Below, one piece after another: positions 1 to 12,734 of a DNA stretch of 64,000 nucleotides. Below the pieces are notes generated by a model, which did not search any database, was not told the DNA's origin, and worked only from the letters and a program-made list of their open reading frames with translations. The position numbers were made by a program, and so were the translations under genes. Source of the DNA: Lagopus muta (Eukaryota > Chordata > Aves > Galliformes > Phasianidae); NCBI RefSeq assembly GCF_023343835.1, contig NC_064434.1, positions 22,549,505-22,613,504 of the forward strand, in the 5' to 3' direction. Within the stretch, counting starts at the first letter, position 1. Each line of letters begins with the position of its first letter.

Positions 1-2427
1 GCAAAGATCCCAGAGATCATCAACTCTCCAAGGCTGCAATGACAGAGCAGAAATGTCAACAGTAAACAACATCTTTCCTCAGTTTTTGATGATTGATCAT
101 CATCACTTGGCACACAGTTCACTGGGTCCCAAAGCTGGGTCAAGGGAGGGACCGAGAATGAAGAAGCCAGCAATTGAAAGAACTCCAATTATTACGAAAT
201 CTCAGCTTGAACCACTGTCTGTGCACCCCATAAAAGCCAGGCTCTCACAGATCTCCTCCCTCCAAGAGGGAGGCTGCATTTACTTTCTTGGTGTGAGAAA
301 GACCTGAAGGATGTTTATGATTTGGATATGACTGCTTGTAAGATCATAAGTGTTCATAGTGGACTTGACTGAAGCTCTTGCTCCTGTGTCAGACCATTGA
401 TTGCCAACAAGGAAAGTGCTCATGTACTGATGACCAGGAAAGAGTAAGTGCAAGATATGAACATACGAATTTTATCCTAAAACTTTCATATCTGCAGGCT
501 ATTTTTCAGCTCAGGGAAGGCACCTTGAGGTTTTAGGTGTGCCTTAGTGTGTCTGCTAGAATCTGAGGAGGGCGAGAGACTCTCAGGCCTTTGGCAAGCA
601 ACCTATTTTTTCTTGGTACATGAAGCTGAAAACAAGCCCGCTGCGTAAAGCACACAGTGGTGAGAGGCATCTGAGACCTGATTTCTATCATAGGACCACA
701 AATACTGGGCTGAGAATGCACACGTACACACCCACACTACATCCCTTCTTCCCAAGAAACTTTCATCTTCACAAGTTGTTTTCAATCAGCTAAAAACATC
801 ACACAGTGACAAACAAGCAACTTCAGATGACTCTGAAATCCCTTGGGGTTTCACTCTGACTTCCTGAACTGCTCCAAAATCTACATACTTGTTAAGAAAG
901 ATGAGAAATTCTGGCTAACTCGGAAGCACAGCACAGCCAGCATTCCTAATCTGGATTTATTTAAATGAAGGATTTCTGAGGTACTGAAGGAAAAAATCTC
1001 CATTTCCTCAAGAAATGCACTGCTGTGTTGATGAGAACCCAAGGTAGTTCGATTGCTCACTCTTAACTCTTACTATTTCCCTTTGACCAGGCCTGATGGA
1101 CAGAAACTGTTTTACATGTGCTCTGCCAAATCACTGCAGACCACAGTCACACTCACCCATTTATCCCCCTCAATCCTCCCAGTACCAAGTATACCTAGAA
1201 CCTACTTTCACTAGAGTCCTCACCATAAAATCCTGTTGGATACTGCCAGTCCACGTGGGCATGTGGGCACAAACCCTATTTCTGGTGGTTGCCAGCTTCC
1301 AGAAACAATTGGTTATTTAGACTTGGAATCTGGGAAGATTCCAGAGACCATTAAACAACCATAATCCTGAGTTGCTTTTCACTCAGTTTACCAGGACTTT
1401 TCTCAATGCTACTTCATAAGGCTCTCCCACAGGCAAATTTCAAAAGCAGAGTCAGAGGGAATACGCAGCTTCAGGTTCTCTCACTCCTCACTGATTCTTG
1501 CACACGCTCTCTCAAGCCTTCCACCAGGTCTTGTGGTCCCAGCTCCTCCTCTGTGCCCCAGCACTTGTTGGACCCTCCTGAGAACTGACTGTACAAACCA
1601 GTTCAGTAGAAAAACGTGTATTTCTGCCTGGTTAGACTTTCACTGGGCTATGGGGTTGACTCAGCCATTAGGACTTGGGGAGAGAGAGAGCAATAAACAT
1701 CAATTACTGAACAACATAAAGGACTGAAAAGGAAAACTGGAAATGAAAAAAAAAAACCCTTAGAAGCAGCTGACCATTAAATTAGAGCAACATCTCCTCT
1801 GAAATCACTGCTCAATCACTCTTTTCTCTGCCTGCTTCTTTCTTCAGGCTTCAGTTCATATCATATATGTTTAGTTCATAGAAAGATTCTTATTTTTTGT
1901 GGGTGTTTATTATCATATATGTTTGGAAAGATTATTTCACAGTTATTATAATGAGCTTTTTACAATTAGACTGAATGACACCGACCCATGCCTTCCTACT
2001 AAATTTTCCAAGAAGTAACAGCTCAGGACTGAAAGGTAACGATCCATAGGAGCTGCCCAGTGAAGCTCTACATCAGTCCTCTCAGCCTTTTACGACAGCC
2101 TTCAATTATTTTAACACTGCTGTTCTTCTCACTGCTTATATAAATGTGCATGTATGAAAGCTGACAGAATTTCTTTTTAATGGTCACCTTTTTGTATTCC
2201 AATATGACAACATAATTCTTTCCTATTCAACTACAGATTATTAAATCTGAAGCCTCTGAAATAGCATTTTTAAAACTAGATTTTCCTATTCTTCCCTTTC
2301 CATAGGCCCACTTGTTGAAAAGAACAATCTTTTGTGCAAAAACCTTCCTGAATTACAGCTGTCTCAGTGTACATAGCTGCTTCTTTTTCCTGATTCAGGA
2401 TCTTTGTTTTTTTTTATAGTACTCAGG
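1..2427. other. Intergenic flank, no gene recognised
   Basis: AT-rich sequence with only short open frames, none showing a domain, a splice-compatible exon pattern or similarity to a family I know. The vertebrate neighbour on this side of TMEM14A is usually TRAM2, but I see no TRAM2 coding sequence here. Confidence 0.5.
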
Positions 2428-2492
2428 GAATCATCGAATGACTTTGGGTTGGAAGGGATCTTAAAGATTCCCTAGTTCTTACCTCCAATTCA
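2428..2492 (-). mobile_element. CR1 LINE 3'-end fragment
   Basis: The run aatcatcgaatgactttggg followed by ttggaagggatctta is the reverse complement of the conserved CR1 3' terminus (the part reading AAGGTCCCTTCCAACC on the element strand). It is short and degenerate, an old dead copy. Confidence 0.6.
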
Positions 2493-4439
2493 GTTTATTC
2501 AGTGGTAATACAGCAAAAACTGTAAACAGCCTATAGCAAGAGATGGGTCTTTCATGTGATTCTTTCTGCCAGCACCCTCCCTTCTAACAATGGGTAGCCT
2601 GAGCAAAAATGTTGAAGGAGAGGGTCCTGAGGTATTACATTTCAGCCCCTTAAAGTCTTCTTGCTTTTTATAGAATGCTTGCAAATCAAGACAGAAGCTC
2701 AGCTGGAGTATATACATATGCTTGGATGTGAGTGCAGATGGACCTAAAAAAGAGATGCCCCTTTATCAATACAGATGCAACCTTTAGGGCAGTGGGCTGT
2801 ATAATATCAAGAAGCTTCCTCTCAATATGTGACCTCTCTTAAGATCACATTTCCATGAAGATGGAAGAATGTTCCTGAAACTAAAGCTTGCCAAATATGA
2901 AAACTGTTTTTTCTAAACCAGGGAGACATTGAGGCTGTTGAGTGAAATAGTTATGTTTATAATGGACAAAACCATGTATTCTCTAAATTCATGCTTGTAA
3001 TTGGCCCAGCTGTTGCAAATGGAACTTTCCAAAAACAAAGCAAACAAATCATGATATCAATCAAAACAACCAAAACAAGCTAAAATAAAACAGCTGGAAA
3101 TAGACACCCGGCAGGGGAAATTTCAGCTCAGACTGGCAGTTAGGAACAATTGAAAATAAGTATAGAAAGCGCTGAGCAACATTTACGCTAGCCTTGCTGC
3201 ATGCTCTGTTATCCCTCACTGCTAGGGATGAGGGGTGTGATTTACCATGATACCAACATACTAATTTAATGAATTGTCCTCACACAAAAACCACTCCCAA
3301 GAGGCCATCTGTTCTGTAAAAACACAGCAACAGTTTCACAACAGACAGTAGTTTAAGTAATAGCTTAGGGAAAACAATACCAAATATTTTTCATAATTGA
3401 AAATAGAGAGGAACCCTACAAGCTGTGTATAATTATGAGAATTCAAATTTAACCCAGACTTCAGTGAGGAGTATCACTGAATTAGGAACTGCAACTGGGC
3501 ATTATTCTATAGGTGCCAAAAGATGCTGTAGCTGTTTATCTTTTGGAATCACCTCCAGTAGGACTGCATGATTTTGCTCAGTTTAATCCAACGCTTATTT
3601 TGTTTATGTTGTGCTTTTCAAGAGCTGCAAGTCTCAGAATGTTTCATAAAGAAATCCAAGATTTCTGGACTTCAGATTAATGAACCCGATTTGGTTTGTA
3701 TTTTGAAGCCGTCCTGCCCTCAAGTGTCCTATGCTTGTTTTCCAAAAGTTGCTGTACCTTTCATCTTCCTTCCCACTGAATCTTGTGAGATAAGGAAAAT
3801 GGTTCTATTTTCCACTGAGCAGGCAGACTTGGACAGCTCACGTGGAGTGGGTTTGTGTCACAATTAAATGCTAACAGAAAAAACAAATGGGACATTAGTA
3901 GTGGAAATTAAGTATGTTAAAACCCTAATGAGAGTACTGATAGACTTTCCAGCAAACTCTTTGGAGCGGAAAACTCCCACACCTTTAGGCAAAGAAATCT
4001 AAAGGAAAAACAAGATTTTGGCAGGATTTTCAAATGACCCCTACACAAGGCAGGTATCCAACTCACATTACATGGCATTGTGTTTCTCTCCCTGTGGCCA
4101 CGCTTATGTTCAGCTGGCTTGCAGGAACAATGGAAGCACGGGGAATGTCACAGCAGGCACCTCCAGCTACCACTGAGCTACATGTCCCAGCCGATCAAGA
4201 ATAGCTAATTTGAGAGAAAGCTAAAGTAGTATCAAGGATGAGAAAATATGGACAAAAATAGCCTGCAGTGGAATGGCTCCAACAAACAGTGCTGGAAGAT
4301 GAGAAGGGTAAAATGCTAGAAGAACCGCGTCAAGTGGTCTGATAAATCAGTTACGTGTGTAGTATCTGAGTCCTGAGGTCTGGGTCTGTTGGTTTCCCTG
4401 TACAAACAGCATGCGCATCCTGTCTGCATGTCTGCCAGA
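2493..4439. other. Intergenic, nothing recognised
   Basis: AT-rich DNA without a recognisable exon or RNA gene. A 99-codon open frame at 3568-3867 has no visible domain and I read it as chance. Confidence 0.45.
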
Positions 4440-5190
4440 GCATTTTCATGCAGATAACCCTTGGTTCTGAAGACACAACACTGCTGGTTTGGGTAGTGTG
4501 GCTGGAAAGCTGCACAAAAGAAAAGGATCTGGGGGTATCCATCAATAGCCAGCTGAACATGAGCCAGAGGTGTGCCCAGGTATGCCCAATGGCATCCTGG
4601 CTTCTATCAGAAATAATATTGCCAGCAGAAGCAGGCAGGTGATCATTCTTCTCTATTCAGACCTGGTGAGGCTGCACCTTGAGTACTGTGTTCAGTTTTG
4701 GGAGCCTCACCACAAAAAGGACATGAAGGCCCTGGAGCGTGTCCAGAGAAGGTCAATAAAGCTGTGAGGGCTCTGGAACACAAGTCTTATGGGAAGCAAC
4801 TGAGGGAACTGGGATTGTTTGGTCTGGAGAAGAGGAGGCTTGGAGGAAACCTTGTCACTCTCTACAACTAGATGAAAGGAGGTTGTGGCGAGGTGGGGGT
4901 TGGCCTCTTCTGTGTGACAGTGATATGATTAGACGTAATGGCCTCAAGCTGAACCAGGAGAGGTTCAGGTTGGATATTAGGAAAAAATTCTTCTCAAAAA
5001 GAGTGGTGAGACACTGGCACAGGCTGCCTGAAGAGGTGGTGTTGTCACCATCCCTGGAGATGTTCAAGAACAGTGCAGATGTGACAGTGAAGGACCTGGT
5101 TAGTGGGCACGGTGGGGACGGATTGATGGTTGGACTGGGTGATCTTACAGCTCTTATCCAATATTAACGACTCCATGATCCAATGCAGAG
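4440..5190 (+). mobile_element. CR1 LINE, 3' part of ORF2 plus 3'UTR, decayed
   Basis: Translation gives the C-terminal CR1 ORF2 signature in broken frames: [17 protein letters not shown], then [18 protein letters not shown], and HRLPEEVV. It ends near ggactgggtgatcttacagc, the CR1 3' tail. Stops and frameshifts interrupt it, so it is an inactive 5'-truncated copy upstream of the TMEM14A CpG island. Confidence 0.88.
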
Positions 5191-5339
5191 AACAGAAGTG
5201 CTTTGAGCAATGAATTGAGGGAGGGAGAGCCCAGCATGAGGGGCTGTGAGCAGAGCTGGGCCTGGCTCTTGGTCATGGTTTCAGGGTGGATGTGATGGGG
5301 TTTTCAGACTTAAAATCCTAAGTTAGACTACAGATCTTT

Positions 5340-5960
5340 CACACTGCCGCTGGAGACCACGAAGACCAGCCGCCCCAAGGCTGCCCAAGGAGCTTCCCGA
5401 AGCAGCAGACAGCATTCCTCGAGCCGAGGGCTGCAGCTGCACAGCCTCGCGTGGACCCTGCTCTGCCTCCCCGCTTCTGCCAAGCGCCACAGAACGGCGC
5501 TCCTCCCTCACGGCGCCGTGATGGCAGCACAAACCCGCTGCTCTCCTCGCTCTTCGCCCGGAGAAGGACGGAAACCGCCCGCAAAGCCTTGAGCACGGAC
5601 CGCTGGGAGGGCGGAGGGCGGAGGGCGGGGCGGAGGGAGGTCGGAGGGCGCCGGGGCGGGACGGGGCGGTGCGTCGGAAAGAGGTACGGCGGGGGGCGAG
5701 CGGGTTCTGGGGGGAGCGATGGGTTTGTGCTGCGGCCGCCTCCTTTCTGCTGGAGGGAGCGGCGCTGCCCGCCCTCAGCGGGAGCGGGGCCGGAGCTTGG
5801 GATGGGAGCGCCCTGCGCAGGGACAGCCGCTGCTGGGCACGGCCCGCCGAGGCCGGGAACGGTGGCGGATCAGAGGGCAGCTATGAGCCCGGCCCCTGAC
5901 CCCATTTTCAGGGCTGATGTCGTAGCGCGGCCTCGTTTAGCCCTGTAGCTCCCGAGAGAA
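5340..5960 (+). promoter_or_regulatory. TMEM14A: CpG-island promoter and likely 5'UTR exon of TMEM14A
   Basis: A sharp rise in G+C and CpG (GGGCGG-type boxes around 5605-5670) stands out from AT-rich flanks. It lies about 0.9 kb before the first TMEM14A coding exon on the same strand. The element gaaagag|gtacgg at 5677-5689 is a plausible donor for a non-coding first exon ending at 5683. Open frames of 165 and 76 codons across the island are typical GC-driven chance frames. TSS and donor are inferred, not proven. Confidence 0.65.
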
Positions 5961-6556
5961 CTGCAGCTGTGCAGGGATTGTTGTAAGTCCCTCCTTCTAG
6001 TATGAAAGGCTTGACGCCAGGCGATGGTGTGCTCTCATTCCTGCCGTCCCATCCGTGCTAGATGCACCTGCTCAGGGAAAAAGTACACGCTCAAAACTAA
6101 GAATGCACTTGATTTGGGAGAAAGAAGGGAAAAGCACAGCCTTCCTACAGAGAAGTACTGAAAACCTCCAATCCGTGCTGTGCTGCAGGGCTGTGCTATC
6201 ACCAAGTATGACCAGGGTGAAGGAGCGCTGAGCCTTGCTCTGACCAGCCATAAGCACAGTGCAACAAACCCCGTGCTCAGCTAGTGCCCAGCTTGCTGCT
6301 TGCATATGTGTATTTTTGTCTGGGAACAGCCTGATAGAATTAAGGTATGCCTCTGTGCTGAGGAGTAAGGAAGGGCCCCAGCTGGTGAAAAGGTGATGTG
6401 ACAGCCAGTAGATGCACCTTTGTCTTTAGAATGGCGTGATACAGTAATAAAGCACGACTTCCAAAGTGAGATGTTATTTAGAACACTTTAAACAATGTGG
6501 GTTTTTTTACCCAAGTCTTCAGCTGCAATATGTTTTTTTCCCCCGCAGTTGGGACC

Positions 6557-9500
6557 ATGGCTGTTGACTGGATTGGGTTTGCATATGCTGCTGTGTTGGC
6601 TGTTGGAGGCGTTATAGGATACACTCGTAAAGGTGAGTGCTGATATGTTGAGTTTGGGGAATCTCTTCCTTCTCTGCTATGTTTCTTGAAAAAGAAATGG
6701 TGAAAGGTGTGTAACTTGTGCTGTAGTGAACACGACTGCATCTTAAATCCAGCCTGTGCTGCTAGAAGATTTGCTTGGATCAGCTTATGCTTAAGTGGTC
6801 GCTTCTTTCTATTTATTCAATTGATGGGTTTGTGCCATTTCATTTCCTTTAATTGTTCCTGTGTTAAGCACAATAGGTTATCTTCAATTAAAACATATAT
6901 TCTGTAGAGCCATGTGGGATTGATTTGGGGATTTCAAATGCACACCGGGGAGAGTACTTTTTATTTACTTCTTCTGCCCTGATGGTTAATTATGCCTGAC
7001 ATTTTTAACGCTGTTCATTTTCACTGTAACGTAGGCAACCAGGTTTTAAATTGTCGTGTACTTTAAGGCAAGTTTTCCACATTTGAGTCATGTCGATGGT
7101 ACTTGCTGCAAATCGGCCCAGCTGGCAGCAGCCTTCCTGAGCTGAATGCAGCGCCCCGGCAGAGGTCGCAGCTGTGCCGAGCACAGCCGGAGCTCCCGGC
7201 TCACTGTCCCACGGTGAATGTCCCAGCAGTGCAGCAGTCTTGTTCACCATGGCATTATCCGTTATGATTCTTGGGATTGGGGATCACCAGTTCCCTGCGC
7301 AGTGTGTGCATGTTTGCTCCTAAATAAATGGCTTTATGTCTTTACTTTATGAAAATCTTCCCCCTCTCCCCCTCACCCCCCTGTCTGCTCTCACTAACTA
7401 TCCCATTTGCTTGTTTTCTTCTGTCTTCAGTAGCTGGTCAGTCCTTGTGGAAAATGTGATTTATTTATTTTTATCAGTAATGATTTCTGTTTTCTTGCAG
7501 ATTCTTGATTAAAAATGTTCAGTATAACAGAACTGGAATCTATATGTCCTCTGGGGTTCTGGATTCTTCCTTTGTAATCATTTTGGAATCAGATTAATCC
7601 AGATATTGCCTGCTGTGCTGATTCTGCACTTTTATCATATGGTACCAAGTCAAATGCCTATTCAGAAACCAAACATATTGCAGAAACTGTGGACCTCATG
7701 AACCAGTTGTGTAATAGCATTGAAAGGAAATGTCAAATTGATTTAAAAAAAACATGTTTTCATCCTCATTGCCATCTCATTGTTTGGGTTTTTTTTTTTT
7801 TTTGCTGTTGAATTTTTTTTAGATCTTTATTAAATGTAATGTCAGTGATAGCATGGCATCCAGGTTAGCCTTTATATGCATTGACCATAATGGCTTTAGT
7901 GTCACTTTTCAGAGAATCCCAAGTGCTATAAGATACAGTAAAAATGAATAGATAGACCAGAAAGGTTACAAAAATGCTTCTGAATGTATGCATGATATTA
8001 AAAATAGCCTAGTTCAGGTTTGTTCTTCAAAGATTATCTTCCCAAACTACAAATGTTAGTAGATCCTCATCCTCACCCTTTAGCTTAACAGAGATTGCCA
8101 GTAATGCTATACAAAAGAATGACTAGGAGGAAAATTACAGAAATGCTGTCTCTGTTCACACAGGGTGAGTTAGCTGCACAGTGGCAGCTCAATTTTCAGA
8201 ATATTCAAATAACACTGTGTAGAGAGAAAGCTACTGTGTAGACTGAGCATAAAGACATTGTGTTGAAAGATAACACTTGAACATTTTCTTGCAGGTAGTA
8301 AAATTTCTTTAGCTGCTGGTCTTACCTTTGGTTCCATGGCTGGCTATGGAGCTTACTGTGTAACACGTGACCCAAGAAATGTGAAGATATCATTGTGTAA
8401 GTGTTTTACTGCACTTTAAAACAATAAAAAAAGAGTTCACTGAAGTGCCTGTAAAAATCTCTCTTGTTTTAAGCATTGTGACAATTCTTTGTTTTTTTCT
8501 TAGTTTTTTTTTTTTTTTTTTAAGTAGAATTTGACACTTCAGCTTAGCTTGCAAAATTCAAGAGCTTACGCATGGAACTCTTGGCAAGATAAGGCGGCTC
8601 ATTCACACAGCACCACCTGGCAGTGCTGGGTAGTTACATAACAATGCACGTGTTGTGAAATCCAGCTGAGAAACATGGAAAAGTACTGGAATGAAATCAT
8701 AAGAGACAGATCAGAATGTGACTTGAGACTTAAAGGTGGTGTAAGATAAAGTCTTGCGTGATGTTGAGTGTCCTTAGCTCTCAATGAGACAAGTGGTCGA
8801 TGTGGTGATTTTCTTTACTGCCAAGAAAAGGTACAAACCATGCAGTAATTATCATTCTAGCAAGCTTCCATGAAACCCTCATGAAAGCAAGGAACCACCA
8901 TCTCTATGTAAGGGGTACATCATTCACCTTGTGTAACTGATTTGCAGTAAGAGTTACTGGAAACTTCTGCCACTCATGATTTTAGTACTGATGGCTTAAG
9001 CTGTGATTTCACGCACATTTAACTGGCATGTAATCCAGATTGTGCTGGCACACAGTCACTTTTTCTGACCTTAGTTAGAACTTATGGTGGAGCATTTTTG
9101 TTGGCTTTATGTTTGAAATCAACTGCAGCTGTAAAAATGTCTTCCATGTAATTAAAAAAAAAAAAAAGTAGCATTCACACCAACTGGGTTCTTTGGTAAA
9201 GGTAATCATAGTGTACCTCAGCTGTTCCTATGTGGCCTAAAATTGGATATTCAGGTTTTGCAGCCATGAACTTACTGAGATTACTGACATCTTTTTTGCA
9301 CTGAAGACACAGCCATGGGAGTATGTAAATTTGTAGTCATTCAGTGTGAGATGCTGTTAAGCACATCCAACATTGTACTTTTATGGGTCAATGAAATCAT
9401 GAATTTGGATACAGAACTTGTGAAAGAGAAAGGTTAGAACTTACTAAATGTTGATTGTTTTCCAATTCCCTTGTTTTGGAAGGACTGGTGTATGATTTCC

Positions 9501-12219
9501 ACTAATGTAGATGTCAGATGTAATAATCCAGGCTCTCTAATAAATGTCTATGGATTTTGTAGAAGATCAGAATGCTTTCATTTATGCTTAGCTTTCTGAA
9601 GTACCTAGAGCAACTAGAGCATAAGTGTGAGAGGGAGCCTAAATGCATGGAAGAGGGTGACCCTTCTGAGCATAGAAACTAGTGGGGTAAATTAGAATGG
9701 AACGAGAGACAAGTGCCCCAAACCTTTACAAAGGGTAAGGAAGAAAAATCTCCTCCATAACTGTGGTTATCTGCAGTATCTGTCACTTACTCAGGAGCCT
9801 CGTACAATAGTGTAGGTAATGATTCAGTACAAGTCCTTGTTTTAGGTAACTTGTCCTATGTGCCAAGTGTATGTGGCGTGCAGATACCAGAGCCAAATTT
9901 CCCTAGTAGTTTTATAAATTATTTTTTCAAGCATTCATCCACTGTTGATGATTTGAAAATGCTTGAAAAAAAAAATTATTAAAAAAAAAAAGGAAAGGAG
10001 AGTCCACTGCCCCTGAAGTGAGCTCCTGTGTTTTCCAGATTGCTTACTGATTGCAATAGGTGTAGAAATTCATGCTTAAGTTTGTTAGTGAGAATGCAAC
10101 TCAATGCATTTGCTGTATTGAGTTGCTTTATGAGTTTTATCTTTATGGTTTACTGAGCTGAATTTGGCTTTATTTATTGATTATTTTTTTAAGTGATTAA
10201 AAGTGAAATGCTGAATATTCAGTGCTTTGGAAAATCAGGTCTAAAAGATGAATGTCTTAAAAACTCCTTGGCACATTTGAAAAGTCGAATACTGGTAATG
10301 CAGGGAGCTCACAAACTAAACCAGGCATGTTTTGTAGCTTCTAATTAATTGTGAATATACTCGGGGCCCTTGGCAAGACCATGCTGTGGAATAGCCTGCT
10401 CTTCAGACATTCCAGAGAGGATCATAACTATGGGACCAGAAAATAAGAGCAAGGGAGAGTGAAGCAAGCTGTCTTTATTTGTTTGTAACTACCAGAACTT
10501 GTCACGTGATGTTGGAGTGAGTTTAAAACTCATTTTTGACAACTGTGAGCGCAGCACTGCCCACAGAAGGTGGCGGAGTTTAAAGAGAGTTTGCTGGGTG
10601 GCTTATCTGCTCTGTGAGAATGGAAGAGCTGCCAGCATGATACAACCCAGCTGTCAGCCCTGCCTCTGCCCTTTTCTAGGAAGCATTTCAGGTGTCAGTT
10701 TTTTAACTCAACTGTAGCTATCTTTGCAGTTTTATGCTTTCTTAATCTCCTTAGCAGTCATTAGCCTGACTTGGAATCTCTAGGTCTGGTTGACCGGTCT
10801 GTTGCTACCTCTGTTTTCAGGTAAAAGGTCCAGGAAGAAGATGCAATTCCTTTCATGATGTTTGCCCTTTGGGGCTGCCCACCTGGTTTGCAAGCCTTGC
10901 TGCAAATCAAAAGTACAAAAGTACTTACGACCACAGTGCAGGAGATGTTAAGCCATATCCTAGAGCAAAATAAAGGAAAACTTTCAAATCTAGTTTTTAA
11001 GGCTTAGCAAATACAGATCCAGCACACTAAAAGGAAAATAAAAATTAAAAAACAAAAAAAAAAGGAAAAAAAATCACAACAGTTTGTGTGTTCTAACTCC
11101 TTGAATCGCTAGTAAGAAAAACAGTTGCAGTGTTGGGTTATGACACACTGTATTTGTAACTCAGCATAAATGTTACTGTTAACAAAGAGGATTCTTCCAA
11201 CTTCATTGGTAGCCCTATGAATGCAGATACACAGGAATACAAATTCATCACCTGACAAACTTGCTTTGCATCCACAGAGAAGGATTTAGCATTGTGCTGC
11301 ATTCATCTGCAGCTGAAGGGAATCCTGGTAATGAGTTTTGGGAAAGCAAGAATGTTTTTACAGATCTCTCTCTATGATCTCACATTTTACTGAACTATGT
11401 TTCATAGCAAACCACGTCCGTGACCTTTGTTAACTCTCCATATTCCTGAACAGTCCTCTCTGAAAGAGATAACAAATGCACTGAATTGTTTTTTTACAGT
11501 TTCAGCCTTTCTTTTGACCATTATAATGGGAATGAGGTTCAAGAGGTCCAAGAAACTGATGCCAGCCGGACTTGTAGCATGCCTGAGGTAAACATATATT
11601 GAGGACCTCAATGTAAAGATTTCACTGATTTTCAAATAGTTGCTACTCAATATCTGATTCAAGCTAGTATCAGTGGAGGTTACTACCACCTAGCAGCTGT
11701 GTGGTTTAAGTGAAATTAGTTTGGTCCTGTTTCCATTGACCTGCTTTTTGTCTCACTAGGCAGATACATAAACTGAGGACAGCGTTTCTCAGCAAAGAAA
11801 GCAGATATCTACAGTTAAACATTAATGCATGTTGCTAAGGCTTTTGGATGAACCTGAGGAAAGCTTCAGTGCTTCCATACAGATATGCATAAAGCCAGTC
11901 ATCTAACTTCATACAACAGTCATCTTACACACACACACACACGGTTGCTAAAAGTTATAAATCAGGACTGAAACTGCAAAATGTTATTTATGTGTCAACA
12001 ACAGAACAGTATGCTTAGACTTTCAGTGGTCAGTGATGCTATAGATTGAAACGCTTTGAAAGATTGCTTACTAGAGATTCTAGTGTCAGGTATTTATGAA
12101 TGTGCTGTTGTTTGATGATGATTTTCACTGTTTATGCACAATTGTATTTATGGACTTTTTTCTGTTTTCTTTTCTACAGCCTTCTGATGATTTTGAGGCT
12201 TGTTTTTATGCTTCTGTAG
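6557..12219 (+). CDS. TMEM14A: TMEM14A, small mitochondrial/ER membrane protein (four coding exons)
   Basis: Coding exons are 6557-6632 (exon begins 6549 after an AG), 8295-8396, 11500-11587 and 12180-12219. All introns are GT-AG and the phases join cleanly into 101 residues plus TAG; the human protein is 99. The protein starts MAVDWIGFAYAAVLAVGG and is a string of short hydrophobic, glycine-rich segments, as expected for the TMEM14 fold. Exon 3 gives AGLTFGSMAGYGAYCVTRD and exon 4 gives MGMRFKRSKKLMPAGLVACL, the most conserved family stretch. The C-terminus is LLMILRLVFMLL. TMEM14A is reported to inhibit apoptosis by stabilising mitochondrial membrane potential; that comes from the family, not from this sequence. 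The ATG has a good Kozak context (gggaccATGg). Confidence 0.95.
6633..8294 (+). other. TMEM14A intron 1 (between coding exons 1 and 2)
   Basis: Intron with donor gtgagt and acceptor tttcttgcag. It holds a GC-richer patch at about 7095-7250 and a poly-T tract near 7788-7803. I recognise no gene or repeat in it. Confidence 0.6.
8397..11499 (+). other. TMEM14A intron 2
   Basis: Donor gtaagt, acceptor ttttttacag. Poly-T (about 8506-8522) and poly-A tracts (9153-9167, 9964-9991, 11048-11068) are present. No exon, RNA gene or named repeat is recognisable. Confidence 0.55.
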
Positions 12220-12619
12220 GAGAATGTAGCAACTTGAGAACTGAAGTATGACAGCCATGCCCACCTCACAAACAGGCAGGCTCTCCATACTTGAAAGACA
12301 AATTGGAACACAAGTCTTATTTTGCTTTTATCTTTTCAGTATAAGATCAGTATCTGTACCCTAATTACTGGCACTTGCCAGCTGGTGTTTTGCAAGCTAT
12401 TTATAAAAGCTAAAACAGTGGTTTGTTAATGATACATTTTCATCTGCTTAAGCAATCTGCTAACTCGAGGGACCTTTATCTCTAAATTTGATAGCTTTCA
12501 GAGGTGCTGAGCACACCAGAAGCATTGCACTGTATCTCAGAGATGTATTGTTTTGAAGCATAATTTTTTAGCTTCCGTAATTAAGTAATCAATTCTAACC
12601 ATATTGTTAGTCACTAATG

Positions 12620-12731
12620 AATAAAGGCATGTGCCTGTACTGTCTTACACAAAAACCTGTCTTCCTTTTCAATACGTTTATCTTCTTCCACTGTTTCTAA
12701 ATATCAAACCTACTATCAGTGTTGAAATAAA
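12620..12731 (+). terminator. TMEM14A: TMEM14A polyadenylation signals
   Basis: AATAAA hexamers occur at 12620-12625 and 12726-12731, about 400-510 bases after the stop codon, giving a 3'UTR of ordinary length. Which one is used cannot be told from sequence. Confidence 0.6.
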
Positions 12732-12734
12732 ACT

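Noticed and set aside
5451-5948. 165-codon frame across the TMEM14A CpG island
   Set aside because: Low-complexity GC-driven translation with no relation to the downstream gene.
7095-7250. GC-richer patch in TMEM14A intron 1
   Set aside because: Too short for a CpG island and no exon signals; probably ordinary intron variation.
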